Source: Flagellimonas flava
GTDB lineage: Bacteria > Bacteroidota > Bacteroidia > Flavobacteriales > Flavobacteriaceae
Length of the DNA stretch: 64,000 nt
Assembly: GCF_900129665.1 (NCBI RefSeq)
Contig: NZ_FQWL01000002.1
Coordinates: 558,001-622,000 of the forward strand
Direction: 5' to 3'
A program made the position numbers and the translations under genes. Shown here piece by piece: positions 50,967 through 61,796 of this stretch. The first letter of the stretch is position 1. Each line of letters begins with the position of its first letter. Under the pieces are notes generated by a model that worked only from the letters and a program-made list of their open reading frames with translations, was not told the DNA's origin and ran no database searches.

Positions 50967-51575
50967 CTATTTGTTAGCTGCATATCCTTCCGCCACCTTA
51001 TCCCAATTGATCACATTAAAAAATGCGGCTACATAATCAGGTCTGCGGTTTTGGTAGTTCAGGTAATAGGCATGTTCCCAAACATCCAATCCTAAAATAG
51101 GATGTCCGTCACAACCTGTACCGGGCATTAACGGGTTATCCTGGTTTGGGGTGGAGCACACTTCCAACTTGCCGCCCTTGTGCACGCACAACCAAGCCCA
51201 ACCAGAGCCAAAACGCGTTCCCGCAGCAGCACTGAACTGTTCCTTGAACGCATCAAAGGAGCCAAAAGCTTCATCAATGGCCGCAGCCAGATCCCCACTT
51301 GGGGCTCCGCCTCCGTTAGGGGACATCACCTCCCAGAAAAGGCAGTGGTTGTAAAATCCTCCACCATTGTTTCTAACAGCACCGTTGGACATATCCAAAT
51401 TGGCAAGGATTTCATCTATTCCCTTTCCTTCCAAATCGGTTCCTGCAATGGCACCATTCAGTTTGGTGGTATAGCCATTGTGGTGCTTGGTATGGTGGAT
51501 CTCCATGGTCCGGGCATCTATATGTGGCTCCAGAGCATCGTATGCATAGGGTAATTTTGGTAATTCAAAAGCCAT
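50967..51575 (-). CDS. Superoxide dismutase (Fe/Mn family)
   Basis: The protein has 202 residues. Metal ligands are His27 ([12 protein letters not shown]), His in NHCLFWEVM, and Asp/His in [21 protein letters not shown]. The Gln in [11 protein letters not shown] near 143 is the position that usually favours manganese, so a Mn or dual-metal enzyme is likely. It has no signal peptide. It is a single gene with its own terminator. Confidence 0.95.
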   Translation of the reverse strand: MAFELPKLPYAYDALEPHIDARTMEIHHTKHHNGYTTKLNGAIAGTDLEGKGIDEILANLDMSNGAVRNNGGGFYNHCLFWEVMSPNGGGAPSGDLAAAIDEAFGSFDAFKEQFSAAAGTRFGSGWAWLCVHKGGKLEVCSTPNQDNPLMPGTGCDGHPILGLDVWEHAYYLNYQNRRPDYVAAFFNVINWDKVAEGYAANK

Positions 51576-51694
51576 AATTATACTGTTTTTAAGTTATTAA
51601 TGATTCCTGTAAAAATACGGCTTTATGCCATATATTTCATGGCCCGGTCCATTAAGTTAAGGTTGGTAATCCGTAATTTGCAGGAAAAACTTTT

Positions 51695-54600
51695 TTGGAG
51701 GTTTCCCAATTTAAAATATATAATGCATCTGCGGGCTCGGGCAAAACTTATTCCCTCACCAAGGAATATCTTAAGCGACTGCTGCTGCATGGATATCCCT
51801 CCCAGTTTAGGCAGTTGTTGGCCATTACCTTTACCAATAAGGCCGTTGATGAAATGAAGTCCAGGATATTGGACAGCCTACATACCTTCGGAAAAACGTC
51901 CGTTCCGACCGAACAGGGAAGTCTGTTCCACGAACTTTGCGATGAGCTCGATCTTAGTCCGGAGGCTCTGCAGGAGCGCTCGCAAAAGTTGTTGAAACGC
52001 ATTTTGCACAACTATTCGTTTTTTGAAATCTCCACTATTGACCGATTCAACCATAAAATCCTAAAGACCTTTGCCCGCGATCTGCAGCTCTCCCAAAACT
52101 TTGAAGTGGAACTGGATACGGAGCTCTTGCTGAACGAAGCGGTTGGCAGACTTTTGGAACGGGCCGGTACGGATAATAGCTTGACCCAGGTTCTCATTGA
52201 TTTTTCCCTTGAAAAAATAGATGAGGACAAAAGCTGGAACATTGTCCATGATCTGGTGGATATAGGTAAGCTATTGTTCCAAGAGAACCATTCGGCACAC
52301 CTGGAAAGAATAAGGTCCAAATCCATTGGGGATTTCAAAACCATACAAAAAAACATCATTGCCCAGTTGAAGGTCGTTGAAGCATCGGCCAAGGCAACGG
52401 CGCAAAAGGTGTTACAAGAAATGGACAGCCAAGGATTTGAGCCCAGCGATTTTCCAAGGCAGACCCTCCCCAACCACTTTAAAAAAGTAGTTGGAGGCGA
52501 GTTCAACATCAAAACTTTGTATGCCAATAAGCTGGAGCAATCCCTTCAGGAAGGCAAAATCCTAAAGGCATCGGACAAAAGGGATAGCACCGCATTGGCC
52601 TCCTCGATTTTGGAACACTATGTTTCCATCAAAAAAAAACTATACCAGCGTGATTATCTGAAGAACATCTACGGAAACCTGGTCCCGTTGACCTTGCTAA
52701 ACGAGATTGCCAAGGAAATCAAAAACATTGAGCTGGAGCGAGAGGTTATCCCTATCTCAGCCATGAATGCACTCCTGTCCAAAGAAATCAAAAACCAGCC
52801 CGTACCCTTTATTTACGAACGGATGGGTGAAAAGTACCGACATTACTTTATTGATGAGTTCCAAGATACTTCCGAGGTGCAATGGGAAAATCTGGTTCCC
52901 TTAATTGGGAATGCACTTGAAGGCGTCAACGAAAAAAATGAGCAGGGGTCTCTTTTTTTGGTGGGCGATGTAAAGCAGGCCATCTATCGTTGGAGAGGTG
53001 GGAAGGCGGAGCAGTTTGCGGACCTGCTTTCCCAAAAGGTTCAACCTTTTGCACTCCCACCCCAAATTTTTAACCTGGATACCAATTGGAGAAGCTACAG
53101 TGAAATCATCCGGTTTAACAACGACTTCTTTAGCACAATTGCCCCTTTTCTTAAGAATCTTGGGCACCGCAATCTCTTTTTGGAAGGATGCCAACAAAAA
53201 ACAAATGCAAACCAAGGCGGATATGTGCAGTTATCGTTTTTGGATACCACCGTGGAAGATAAAAATGAAGCTTATTGTCAAGAGGTTTTACGGACTATTC
53301 AAGAGGTGTGCCGCAGTACCTATGACTATGGTGATATTTGTGTGCTGGTCCGTAAAAATAGCGATGGTATGCTGCTGGCCAATTTTTTATCCGAACATAA
53401 GGTTCCTTTAGTTTCTTCGGAATCCCTTTTATTAAAAAACAATCCGGAAGTTAAATTTCTCTTGGCCCTGCTACAGACAATTGCCAATCAGGAAAATGGG
53501 GAGGCCGTTTATGAGGTTTTGGCCTATCTATCGGAAGGGACCCAGGATCCGCACGAATTTATAGCGAATCATTTTGATGCATTGGGAGAACTATTGTTTA
53601 CAACTTACGGCTTTGATTATAAGGAGATGCACACCCAGCCGGTTTTGATTATCCTGGAGCGGGCCATAAGTCAGTTTGACCTTTCCAATGGTGCCGAGGC
53701 CTATCTTACTTTTTTGCTGGATGAAGTACTCCTTACAGAAAAAAAGGATGGTCCTGGCATCCATGCCTTTTTAGCCCATTGGAAACAAAAACAGGATAGC
53801 TTGGCCATAGCAGCGCCAAATCACCTGAATGCAGTAAAAATCATGACCGTGCATAAGTCCAAAGGCTTGGAATTTCCCGTGGTGCTGTTTCCCTTTGCCA
53901 ACGCAGTTGTGGATGATAAACGAAAACGAAAAAAAACATGGGTCCCGGCAACCTCCCAGGAAGAAACCTTGGAGCTGGAAGAATTTCTTATCAATACCAA
54001 AAAGGAAATGCTCCATTACAATCCGGAAACTTCCAAACTATATAGGGAAGAGTCTGAAAAAACGGAACTGGACGCCATTAACGTGCTCTATGTGGCACTG
54101 ACCCGGGCCGAAAAGGCACTTTATATCATTTCGGAACATGAAAAACGACCTGCTACCCTTGAACAGGGCAATTCCTATTCCGATCTTTTTCAAAACTACC
54201 TTACCATAAAAGGACATCAAGAAGGTTTGGAAAGCGTTTTTTCATGGGGTTCGCTTCCGGGTGGTTCTTCAGGCTCCGATCAAAAAACCACGGATAGCTC
54301 CCATATTCCATTTTCAACAAGGCCAAAAGGAGATTCAGGTTTTGCCATTTCCACCAAATCGAGCCGATTATGGGACAACGAAGTGCAGGAAGCAATTGAA
54401 CTGGGCAACTTGATCCACTTGGCCCTAAGTCAAATCCATACCTCCGAAGATGTGAAGCCCGCTCTGGTGCAACTGAACATGCAGGGACATCTTCCTTCAG
54501 AAGCCATGGAAGGGGTGAGTCAAAAAATTCAGCAGCTTATTCGCCATCCGCAGTTGAAGGAATATTTTACTGACGATTATGAAGCTTTGAACGAAAAGGA

Positions 54601-54814
54601 AATCCTGACCGCGGAGGGAAAATTGCTGCGGCCAGATCGTATTGCCCTAAAAAACAAGGAAGCTACGGTAATTGATTATAAGACCGGAAAACCGTCACCA
54701 TCGCACAAAGAACAAATTACCCAATATGCCGATGTTTTAAAGGCCATGGGTTTTCAAATTAGACATATAATTATTGTATATATTGATCAAGAAATAAAAC
54801 CTATTTTCCTTTAA
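51695..54814 (+). CDS. UvrD/AddA-type helicase-nuclease
   Basis: The protein has 1039 residues. The start is TTG at 51695; an in-frame stop lies at 51674-51676 and no ATG is available. Walker A NASAGSGKTYSLTKEY is at about 10-25; further SF1 motifs are FIDEFQDTSEVQW near 390, TVHKSKGLEFPVVLF near 714 and YVALTRAEKALY near 798. A C-terminal PD-(D/E)XK nuclease has VIDYKTGKPSP near 993. This is an AddA/RecB-like exonuclease subunit for recombination repair. Its probable partner is the AddB-like gene at 57555, 2.7 kb downstream. Confidence 0.9.
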   Translation: MEVSQFKIYNASAGSGKTYSLTKEYLKRLLLHGYPSQFRQLLAITFTNKAVDEMKSRILDSLHTFGKTSVPTEQGSLFHELCDELDLSPEALQERSQKLLKRILHNYSFFEISTIDRFNHKILKTFARDLQLSQNFEVELDTELLLNEAVGRLLERAGTDNSLTQVLIDFSLEKIDEDKSWNIVHDLVDIGKLLFQENHSAHLERIRSKSIGDFKTIQKNIIAQLKVVEASAKATAQKVLQEMDSQGFEPSDFPRQTLPNHFKKVVGGEFNIKTLYANKLEQSLQEGKILKASDKRDSTALASSILEHYVSIKKKLYQRDYLKNIYGNLVPLTLLNEIAKEIKNIELEREVIPISAMNALLSKEIKNQPVPFIYERMGEKYRHYFIDEFQDTSEVQWENLVPLIGNALEGVNEKNEQGSLFLVGDVKQAIYRWRGGKAEQFADLLSQKVQPFALPPQIFNLDTNWRSYSEIIRFNNDFFSTIAPFLKNLGHRNLFLEGCQQKTNANQGGYVQLSFLDTTVEDKNEAYCQEVLRTIQEVCRSTYDYGDICVLVRKNSDGMLLANFLSEHKVPLVSSESLLLKNNPEVKFLLALLQTIANQENGEAVYEVLAYLSEGTQDPHEFIANHFDALGELLFTTYGFDYKEMHTQPVLIILERAISQFDLSNGAEAYLTFLLDEVLLTEKKDGPGIHAFLAHWKQKQDSLAIAAPNHLNAVKIMTVHKSKGLEFPVVLFPFANAVVDDKRKRKKTWVPATSQEETLELEEFLINTKKEMLHYNPETSKLYREESEKTELDAINVLYVALTRAEKALYIISEHEKRPATLEQGNSYSDLFQNYLTIKGHQEGLESVFSWGSLPGGSSGSDQKTTDSSHIPFSTRPKGDSGFAISTKSSRLWDNEVQEAIELGNLIHLALSQIHTSEDVKPALVQLNMQGHLPSEAMEGVSQKIQQLIRHPQLKEYFTDDYEALNEKEILTAEGKLLRPDRIALKNKEATVIDYKTGKPSPSHKEQITQYADVLKAMGFQIRHIIIVYIDQEIKPIFL

Positions 54815-54824
54815 ATAAAAAACT

Positions 54825-56027
54825 ATGTACGGAAAGATAAAATCCCACTTGGCACAAGAACTGGAAAGCATTAAAGAGGCTGGGCTCTTTAAAAAGGAGC
54901 GTATTATTACCTCCCCTCAGGATGCCGTGATTAAAATATCCACTGGAGAGGAAGTCATAAATTTCTGCGCCAACAATTATTTGGGACTTTCCTCCCACCC
55001 GGAGGTGATTCAGGCGGCCAAGGATACTTTGGACACCCACGGGTTTGGTATGTCCTCTGTCCGGTTTATCTGCGGCACCCAGGACATCCACAAAACCCTG
55101 GAGCAGAAGATTGCGGATTTTTACGGGACAGAGGACACCATTTTATACGCTGCTGCCTTTGATGCCAACGGCGGTGTATTTGAACCTTTATTGACAGCCG
55201 AGGATGCCATTATATCAGATTCATTGAACCATGCCTCCATTATAGACGGTGTGCGATTGTGCAAGGCCAAACGATACCGCTATGCCAATAACGATATGGC
55301 CGATCTTGAAAACCAGCTAAAACAAAGTCATGACGACGGTTCACGTTTTCGCATTATTGTGACCGATGGGGTGTTTTCCATGGACGGACTCCTAGCTCCT
55401 TTGGATCAAATCTGTGATTTGGCGGACAAATATGATGCATTGGTGATGATTGATGAGTGTCATTCTGCTGGGTTCATTGGAGAAACCGGGAGAGGCACCT
55501 TGGAAGAAAAAGGCGTTATGGACCGTATTGATATTATTACCGGCACCCTTGGAAAAGCTCTAGGCGGAGCCATGGGAGGTTATACCACCGGAAAAAAGGA
55601 GATTATTGAGATGTTGCGGCAGCGGTCTCGCCCATACTTGTTCTCAAATTCCTTGGCCCCGGCCATAGTGGGTGCATCCATCAAGGTTTTTGAAATGTTG
55701 GACAAGGACACTTCCTTACGGGATAAACTTCAACAGAATACGGAGTATTTTAAAAAAGGTATGAAGGAGGCCGGTTTTGATATTATTGATGGTGACTCTG
55801 CCATAGTGCCGGTGATGCTCTATGATGCCAAGCTTTCGCAACAAATGGCGGATATGCTGCTGGAAAAGGGCATTTATGTCATTGGTTTCTTCTACCCGGT
55901 AGTCCCCAAAGGAAAGGCTCGCATTAGGGTGCAACTATCCGCGGCACACGAGAAGGAGCACTTGGACAAAGCCATAAATGCTTTTATTGAAGTGGGAAAA
56001 GCTTTGAAAATCGTTGAAATGCATTAA
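54825..56027 (+). CDS. kbl: Glycine C-acetyltransferase (2-amino-3-ketobutyrate CoA ligase)
   Basis: The protein has 400 residues, normal length. The PLP lysine is in [13 protein letters not shown] near 245; other family sequences are [12 protein letters not shown] near 48-59, [11 protein letters not shown] near 132-142 and [13 protein letters not shown] near 207-219. It cleaves 2-amino-3-ketobutyrate to glycine and acetyl-CoA in threonine breakdown. It starts 10 nt after the AddA-like stop, so the two are probably co-transcribed; threonine dehydrogenase is not in the window. Confidence 0.93.
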   Translation: MYGKIKSHLAQELESIKEAGLFKKERIITSPQDAVIKISTGEEVINFCANNYLGLSSHPEVIQAAKDTLDTHGFGMSSVRFICGTQDIHKTLEQKIADFYGTEDTILYAAAFDANGGVFEPLLTAEDAIISDSLNHASIIDGVRLCKAKRYRYANNDMADLENQLKQSHDDGSRFRIIVTDGVFSMDGLLAPLDQICDLADKYDALVMIDECHSAGFIGETGRGTLEEKGVMDRIDIITGTLGKALGGAMGGYTTGKKEIIEMLRQRSRPYLFSNSLAPAIVGASIKVFEMLDKDTSLRDKLQQNTEYFKKGMKEAGFDIIDGDSAIVPVMLYDAKLSQQMADMLLEKGIYVIGFFYPVVPKGKARIRVQLSAAHEKEHLDKAINAFIEVGKALKIVEMH

Positions 56028-56065
56028 AACTTCCATGTAATGCACCAAAAAAAAAGAAAATTTGA

Positions 56066-56097
56066 TTTTGTTAATAAGTCTTAACAACTTACATTTG
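56066..56097 (+). promoter_or_regulatory. Strong promoter of the OmpA-family gene
   Basis: TTTTG (56066-56070), exactly 19 nt, then TACATTTG (56090-56097): a perfect Bacteroidetes -33/-7 promoter, 34 nt before the ATG. Confidence 0.85.
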
Positions 56098-56131
56098 CTG
56101 CTGATAAACACTTAAACTTAAAATTTTGAGC

Positions 56132-57490
56132 ATGAAACATCTTAGCAAATTATTGGTTGTTGCCCTAGTATTTGTAGGCGCTAACAACATACAAGCGCAA
56201 GACGAGAATAATCCATGGCAAGTCAGTTTTGGGATAAACGCGATTGATACTTATCCTACTAACGATGAGAACAATCCTGCTTCAAGCACAACGTTGTTTG
56301 ATGAGTACTTCAACGTATCTGACCACTGGAATATCTTGCCTTCCGTTTCTTATGTGGCTGTATCTAAATATATAGGAGATGGTTTCTCTATCGGTGCTAG
56401 AGGTTCTTTGAACAGAATTGAGAACAACGGTGACGTTTCAGTTGACGACCTTTCGCACTATGCTGTAGATGGTACCATTAAGTACAACTTCCTTAAAAAT
56501 ACTACTGTTGATCCTTTCGTTGAAATCGGTGGTGGTTATACTTGGGTTGATGAAATCGGTGCTGGTACTGCCAACGGTGGTATTGGTGTTAACTTCTGGT
56601 TTACAGAAAATGTAGGTTTGACCCTTCAGACACAATATAAGCACGCTTTCGAAGATTACTTGGTAAAGCATTTCCAACACCTAGCAGGTCTTAGCATCAA
56701 ATTTGGTGGAACTGATACTGATGGTGATGGTATTTACGATAAAGACGATGCTTGTCCAGAAGTTGCTGGATTGGAAGCTTTCAACGGATGTCCTGATGCT
56801 GATGGTGACGGTATCGAAGACAGCAAAGATAGCTGCCCTAACGAAGCTGGTTCTAAAGAAATGAACGGATGTCCTGATGCTGACGGTGATGGTATCGCTG
56901 ATAAAGATGATGCTTGTCCAAACGAAGCAGGTCTTGCTGCCTTGGCTGGATGTCCTGATGCTGACGGTGATGGTGTTGCTGACAAAGATGATCAGTGTGT
57001 TAACGAAGCTGGTCCAGCTGAGAATAACGGATGCCCATGGCCAGACAGAGATGGTGATAGCGTTCTTGACAAAGACGATCAGTGTCCTGATGTAGCTGGT
57101 ACTGTTGCTAACAACGGTTGTCCAGAAGTTACTGAAGAAGTTCAGAAGCAATTGAACGACTACGCAAGAACTATTTTGTTCGATACTGGTAAAGCTTCTA
57201 TCAAAGCTGAGTCTACATCAGTTATGGTTGACATCATCCAAATTTTGAACGAGTATCCTAACGCTAAATTTACCGTTGAAGGTCACACTGACAGCGTAGG
57301 TAGCGCTAAATTGAACCAGTCACTTTCTGAGAAGAGAGCTAACTCTGTTAGAGATTTCTTAATCGATAAAGGAATTGGATCAGACAGGTTGAATGCTATC
57401 GGATATGGTGAAGACAAGCCAATCGCTACAAACAACACAAGATCAGGTAGAGCACAAAACAGAAGAGTTGAAATCAACTTGATCAAATAA
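56132..57490 (+). CDS. OmpA-family outer-membrane protein with thrombospondin-3 repeats
   Basis: The ATG at 56132 is used. The 452-residue protein has a signal peptide (about 1-23, ending NIQAQ), an eight-stranded-barrel-like region to about 190, five calcium-binding TSP3-type repeats ([16 protein letters not shown] and similar) at about 195-330, and a C-terminal OmpA domain ([25 protein letters not shown]) for peptidoglycan. Codon use is strongly skewed to NNT codons compared with its neighbours (GGT, GAT, GCT), consistent with very high expression. It has a perfect promoter and its own terminator. Confidence 0.95.
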   Translation: MKHLSKLLVVALVFVGANNIQAQDENNPWQVSFGINAIDTYPTNDENNPASSTTLFDEYFNVSDHWNILPSVSYVAVSKYIGDGFSIGARGSLNRIENNGDVSVDDLSHYAVDGTIKYNFLKNTTVDPFVEIGGGYTWVDEIGAGTANGGIGVNFWFTENVGLTLQTQYKHAFEDYLVKHFQHLAGLSIKFGGTDTDGDGIYDKDDACPEVAGLEAFNGCPDADGDGIEDSKDSCPNEAGSKEMNGCPDADGDGIADKDDACPNEAGLAALAGCPDADGDGVADKDDQCVNEAGPAENNGCPWPDRDGDSVLDKDDQCPDVAGTVANNGCPEVTEEVQKQLNDYARTILFDTGKASIKAESTSVMVDIIQILNEYPNAKFTVEGHTDSVGSAKLNQSLSEKRANSVRDFLIDKGIGSDRLNAIGYGEDKPIATNNTRSGRAQNRRVEINLIK

Positions 57491-57513
57491 TATAGAAACA
57501 AAGTTTTCTTAAG

Positions 57514-57547
57514 AAAAGGCTCCGCAAATGCGGGGCCTTTTTTATTT
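57514..57547 (+). terminator. Terminator of the OmpA-family gene
   Basis: AAGGCTCCGC pairs with GCGGGGCCTT (one G-U) across AAAT, followed by a T-rich run. Confidence 0.85.
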
Positions 57548-57554
57548 TTAATCT

Positions 57555-60278
57555 ATGCAAGGAAACTTTCTTGAACAGGTACTTCTAGACCTCCAGGCCA
57601 AAGGCAAGGACCTTCAAGAATGCATGTTTATCCTTCCAAGCAAAAGATCTGGAACCTTTTTAAAAAAATGCCTTGCCGAGATTTTGGGCAAGAACGTTTT
57701 TAGTCCCGAGGTTCTTTCCATCGAGGATTTTGTTGTGCAGCTTTCCGGGCTGACCCCTGTTCCCAATATAGATCTCCTTTTCCTATTATACCAAGCCTAC
57801 AGAGAATGTGACATTAAAGCCCATGATGATTTTGACACCTTTCTGAAATGGGGTCAGACCTTACTACAAGATTTCAACGAAATTGACCGATACCTCATCC
57901 CTCCAGAAGATATCTTGAATTATCTATCTGCCATCAAAGAAATCAATCACTGGTCCCTTAAGAAGGACAAAACAGAACTGGTGAAAAGTTACCTGGAATT
58001 ATGGAGCCATCTTAGTTTGCTCTATACCAAGTTCACAAAAACGTTGCTACGCGAAAATCAAGGTTATCAAGGACTCATCTACCGCGTGGCTTCTGAAAAG
58101 GTAGGTGCGATATCCATGGAAAGTCAAAACCCTATAGTTTTCATTGGGTTTAATGCGCTCAATACAGCAGAGGCCAATATTATCCAACATTTCCTGGGGC
58201 GGAATGGAAATTTAATCTATTGGGATATGGACTCCTACTTCCTTGAGGATTCCATACATGATGCCGGGTTATTCCTTAGAAGTTATAAAACCAGTTGGCC
58301 TTATTATCAAACCCATAGTTTGGAGGGCATACACCAGAACTTCTTGGAACCTAAAAATATTTCTATAGTTGGAGTCCCTAAAAGTGTTTCACAGGCCAAA
58401 TACGTAGGACATCTTTTGGAAGAAATCCAGACAAGTTCCACAGGGGCCATTGAAAATGCTGCCCTTGTGCTAGCGGATGAGTCCTTGCTCAATCCAGTGC
58501 TTCAGGCCATCCCTGCAACGGTTCCGGAAGTCAATATAACTATGGGGCTCCCATTGAACAAAACCGTCATCTATACCTTCTTTTTGTCGTTTTTAGAATT
58601 ACATCTCGCACATACCGAAAGAGGATGGTATTTTGAAGACGTACTAAAGTACTTTTCCAATCCGTTTTGCCAGGCCCTTTCATCCGCCGAATCCGAAAAT
58701 GTCCTAGCCCAGGTTTCAGATGACATTCAACAACGCAATCGGGTGTATTTGGATTACGACTTTCTAAATAATTTTGCGCACTCATCCGAGCTCATCAAAA
58801 TACTTTTTCCGAACAAGGAAGTTTCACCCAGTCTATGGTTAAATAGCTGCCATCTCCTGATTCAGGAACTCAGGTTCATTTTTCAGGAAGAAAAAAGGAC
58901 TATGGAACTGGAATACCTCTATCGATTCCACACCTTATTCAATCAATTGCACCAGCAAATCAAGGCCAATCCGTTTTTTACAGACCTTTCCTCCTTGAAG
59001 GCGTTTTACAAACAGTTGGCTGCGATGGAAACTTTGGATTTTATAGGAGAGCCGCTTTCAGGACTTCAGATTATGGGGATGTTGGAAAGTAGAAACTTGG
59101 ACTTTGAAACTGTAATCATCACCTCTGTAAATGAGGGAATTCTACCCTCTGGTAAATCCAATAATTCTTTTTTCCCCTTCGATGTAAAAAGGGACTACGG
59201 GCTTCCCACATATAAAGAGAAAGATGCAATATATACCTATCATTTCTACAGGCTCATCCAGAGAGCAAAAAATGTTCACCTTATCTACAATACAGAGCCT
59301 GATGTCCTGGAGGGTGGAGAAAAAAGTAGACTGATTTCACAACTTCTGACAGATAGTAATATATCTGCCCATGTTTCCCACAACATCGCCACTCCGGAGC
59401 TTCAAATTGCCCCAGAGAAACTGATGGAAATTCCCAAGAGTGAGTCATTTTTGGATGCTATTAGGAACTATGCTGGCAATGGGTTTTCGCCTACGGCGCT
59501 TACCAATTACATCCGCAACCCTCTAGATTTTTATAAGAAGAGCATCCTAAGAACTGATGAGGTAGCGGAGGTAGAGGAGACTATTGCCGCCAACACTTTT
59601 GGTACCCTGGTACACGACAGTCTTGAAGAACTATATACCCCATTGATCAACAAAATTCTTACTACAGAACAACTAAAAGGGTTAAAACTTAAAATTCCCA
59701 AGGTGGTTGAAAATAAGTTTATGCAGCATTTACCGAGTGTAAACTTGAAAAAAGGGAATTATCTCTTGGTTTATAATGTCATTTCAAAGTACATCCAAAA
59801 TTTCATCGATTTGGAACTACATGAGCTCCATAACCACGAGGTACAACTTTTGGCACTGGAAGAAAAGTACACCATGGAATTGCAAGTACCTGGCCTCAAC
59901 TTCCCTATTAAGCTTAAAGGAACCCTAGATCGTGTAGATATGGTAGATGGAACTATCCGGGTAGTGGACTATAAAACCGGACGGGTCAACCCTGGCGATG
60001 TAAAACTCCGAAATTGGGAAAGCTTAATCTCAGAATATGACCAGAGCAAGGCATTTCAGCTTCTATTTTATGCTTACCTCTATTCAAAAATTCATGGCCC
60101 ACAAACTTTGAAGGCCGGAATTTATTCTTTTAAGAATATGGCCAATGGCTTTTTACCTTTTTCTTCAGGCCGCCATCTTATCGACCAAGACACCCTTGAG
60201 ACTTTTGAAAAGCAGCTGTTTCAACTTATCCGCGAAATATGCGACCCTTCCCAGGCTTTTGTGGAAAAGAAAGTATGA
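57555..60278 (+). CDS. AddB-like PD-(D/E)XK nuclease subunit
   Basis: The protein has 907 residues. It begins ILPSKRSGTFLKKCL near 24, the inactivated helicase-like region of AddB, without an intact Walker A. The C-terminal nuclease shows TLDRVDMVDGTIRVVDYKTGR (motif core VVDYKTG near 805). The Cys residues that bind an iron-sulfur cluster in classical AddB are not visible near the C-terminus (only one Cys in REICDPSQ). It is the likely partner of the AddA-like protein (51695), although Kbl and OmpA genes intervene. Confidence 0.85.
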   Translation: MQGNFLEQVLLDLQAKGKDLQECMFILPSKRSGTFLKKCLAEILGKNVFSPEVLSIEDFVVQLSGLTPVPNIDLLFLLYQAYRECDIKAHDDFDTFLKWGQTLLQDFNEIDRYLIPPEDILNYLSAIKEINHWSLKKDKTELVKSYLELWSHLSLLYTKFTKTLLRENQGYQGLIYRVASEKVGAISMESQNPIVFIGFNALNTAEANIIQHFLGRNGNLIYWDMDSYFLEDSIHDAGLFLRSYKTSWPYYQTHSLEGIHQNFLEPKNISIVGVPKSVSQAKYVGHLLEEIQTSSTGAIENAALVLADESLLNPVLQAIPATVPEVNITMGLPLNKTVIYTFFLSFLELHLAHTERGWYFEDVLKYFSNPFCQALSSAESENVLAQVSDDIQQRNRVYLDYDFLNNFAHSSELIKILFPNKEVSPSLWLNSCHLLIQELRFIFQEEKRTMELEYLYRFHTLFNQLHQQIKANPFFTDLSSLKAFYKQLAAMETLDFIGEPLSGLQIMGMLESRNLDFETVIITSVNEGILPSGKSNNSFFPFDVKRDYGLPTYKEKDAIYTYHFYRLIQRAKNVHLIYNTEPDVLEGGEKSRLISQLLTDSNISAHVSHNIATPELQIAPEKLMEIPKSESFLDAIRNYAGNGFSPTALTNYIRNPLDFYKKSILRTDEVAEVEETIAANTFGTLVHDSLEELYTPLINKILTTEQLKGLKLKIPKVVENKFMQHLPSVNLKKGNYLLVYNVISKYIQNFIDLELHELHNHEVQLLALEEKYTMELQVPGLNFPIKLKGTLDRVDMVDGTIRVVDYKTGRVNPGDVKLRNWESLISEYDQSKAFQLLFYAYLYSKIHGPQTLKAGIYSFKNMANGFLPFSSGRHLIDQDTLETFEKQLFQLIREICDPSQAFVEKKV

Positions 60279-60989
60279 TTATTTTAAATCCGGACGAGTA
60301 GGTCTTACTTCTATTTTACTTGGCAAGGTTCGCGGATGCATCTGTAGCAAATCTATGACCAATTTACCAATATCTTCCGCCTGAATCTTCCAAGCATCTT
60401 TGTCAGAAGGTTCATTCCCGTTAAAATATGTGGCTACCGAACCGGGCATAATCGTGGTAACCTTCACGTTATATTTTCGTAAGTCCAACATTGCTGCTTG
60501 TGTAAAACCAACAACACCAAATTTGGTGGCATTATAGCCCGCTCCCTGGGCAAAAAAATTGGTTCCCGCCAAACTAGCCAGGGTCATATAATAGCCCTCC
60601 GAAGCTTTGAGCGCATCAACTGTTGCTTTTAAAGTATAAAACACCCCGTTCAAATTCGTGTTTATCATTTGTTCCCATTGGGCTTCCTCCAATTCATATA
60701 CTGGAGCAAAATGACCAACGCCTGCGTTCGCAAGTACCAAATCCAGTTGGCCCCATTGATTCAGAATGGACTTTACAGCTACTCTTTCATCTGAAAGTTT
60801 GGAAACATCGGAGACAATTCCAAGCACTCCGTCGTGGTTCCCAAGCCTCTTAAGAGCTTCGTCAACCCCTTTCTTGCTTCTTCCGCTTACGGCCACTCGC
60901 ATCCCCTGTTGCAAAAGACATTCGGCAACACCAAATCCAATTCCTTTTGTGCCTCCGGTAATATAGGCCACTTTACCTTGCAAGTCCAT
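60279..60989 (-). CDS. SDR-family oxidoreductase
   Basis: The protein has 236 residues. Cofactor motif TGGTKGIGFG near 11-20, NAG motif LVLANAGVGHF, and catalytic Tyr-x-x-x-Lys in YNATKFG near 151. The general YdfG/FabG-like SDR fold is intact; an Arg-Ser pair in VSGRSKKG favours NADP. The substrate is unknown. It is convergent with the AddB-like gene with no gap between the stop codons. Confidence 0.9.
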   Translation of the reverse strand: MDLQGKVAYITGGTKGIGFGVAECLLQQGMRVAVSGRSKKGVDEALKRLGNHDGVLGIVSDVSKLSDERVAVKSILNQWGQLDLVLANAGVGHFAPVYELEEAQWEQMINTNLNGVFYTLKATVDALKASEGYYMTLASLAGTNFFAQGAGYNATKFGVVGFTQAAMLDLRKYNVKVTTIMPGSVATYFNGNEPSDKDAWKIQAEDIGKLVIDLLQMHPRTLPSKIEVRPTRPDLK

Positions 60990-61056
60990 ATGCTTTATTT
61001 AATCTTGTTTGTCGTTCAACTTGAAAACAATTTACGACTTAATCACACCAAATCCT

Positions 61057-61740
61057 TTACATTTTGAAGGATACAATACCGCAATCCAGCTCAAATACCT
61101 GACCAGATATGGAAGCCGCTTTCTCGGATAAGAGAAAAGTTGCCATTTCTGCGACCTCATTCGGTTTTAAGAATTTTTTCAAAGGATGTCTTTCCTTCAT
61201 GTTTTCAACCATCTTTTCGTTCCGAAGCAATTTTTCCGCCAACTGGGTATCGGTGACCGTAGGCGCAATCGCATTCACTCGAATATTTGGAGACAATTCG
61301 GCACCTAACGATTTGACAAGTCCTTCTACGGCCGACTTGGATGCTGCTATGCTGGCGTGGTAAGGCATTCCCAGTTTGGAAGCAACAGTGGAGAACAATA
61401 GGATTGAGGGCGCCATGCCTTTCTTAAGAAAAGGCAAATATTTTTGGATAGCTTTTACCGCACCGATTACGTTGATTTCAAAATCAGCCCGAAAATCATC
61501 CAAGCTCAATCTTTGAACTGGCTTCAGATTGATACTTCCCGGGCAATAGATCAAAGCATCTACCTGATCAATATCTGGTAATTCGTCTTTCAAAACATCG
61601 CAATCAAAATGAGTAACATTTGAACTTTTTGATTGTGGTTCCGTTCGGCTCAAGTTAACAACCTTATTCTCGGTAGCAAGTTTCTCTAAAATAGCGCCAC
61701 CAATACCCTTACTCCCACCTATTATGACTATTGTTTTCAT
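61057..61740 (-). CDS. Atypical SDR protein lacking the catalytic tyrosine
   Basis: The protein has 227 residues. The cofactor motif IGGSKGIGGA is normal, but the site that should read Tyr-x-x-x-Lys is IAASK (in HASIAASKSAVEG), so the catalytic Tyr is Ile. The downstream region VNAIAPTVTDTQLAEKLL is SDR-like. It may be a binding or non-classical enzyme. Proteins of this style occur in flavobacterial clusters with photolyase and cryptochrome genes, from memory; none is present here. A striking inverted repeat lies 57 bp upstream of the start. Confidence 0.85.
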   Translation of the reverse strand: MKTIVIIGGSKGIGGAILEKLATENKVVNLSRTEPQSKSSNVTHFDCDVLKDELPDIDQVDALIYCPGSINLKPVQRLSLDDFRADFEINVIGAVKAIQKYLPFLKKGMAPSILLFSTVASKLGMPYHASIAASKSAVEGLVKSLGAELSPNIRVNAIAPTVTDTQLAEKLLRNEKMVENMKERHPLKKFLKPNEVAEMATFLLSEKAASISGQVFELDCGIVSFKM

Positions 61741-61796
61741 TTGAAAAAGAACTATGGATGGTTGGGTCCATCCTGGTTTTCTTCAAAGATAATTTG

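Noticed and set aside
56681-57151. Repetitive 156-codon frame on the minus strand
   Set aside because: It is the antisense of the TSP3 repeats of the OmpA-family gene.
61755-61772. GGATGG/CCATCC hairpin upstream of the atypical SDR
   Set aside because: Only six base pairs and no T tract; probably chance within the leader.
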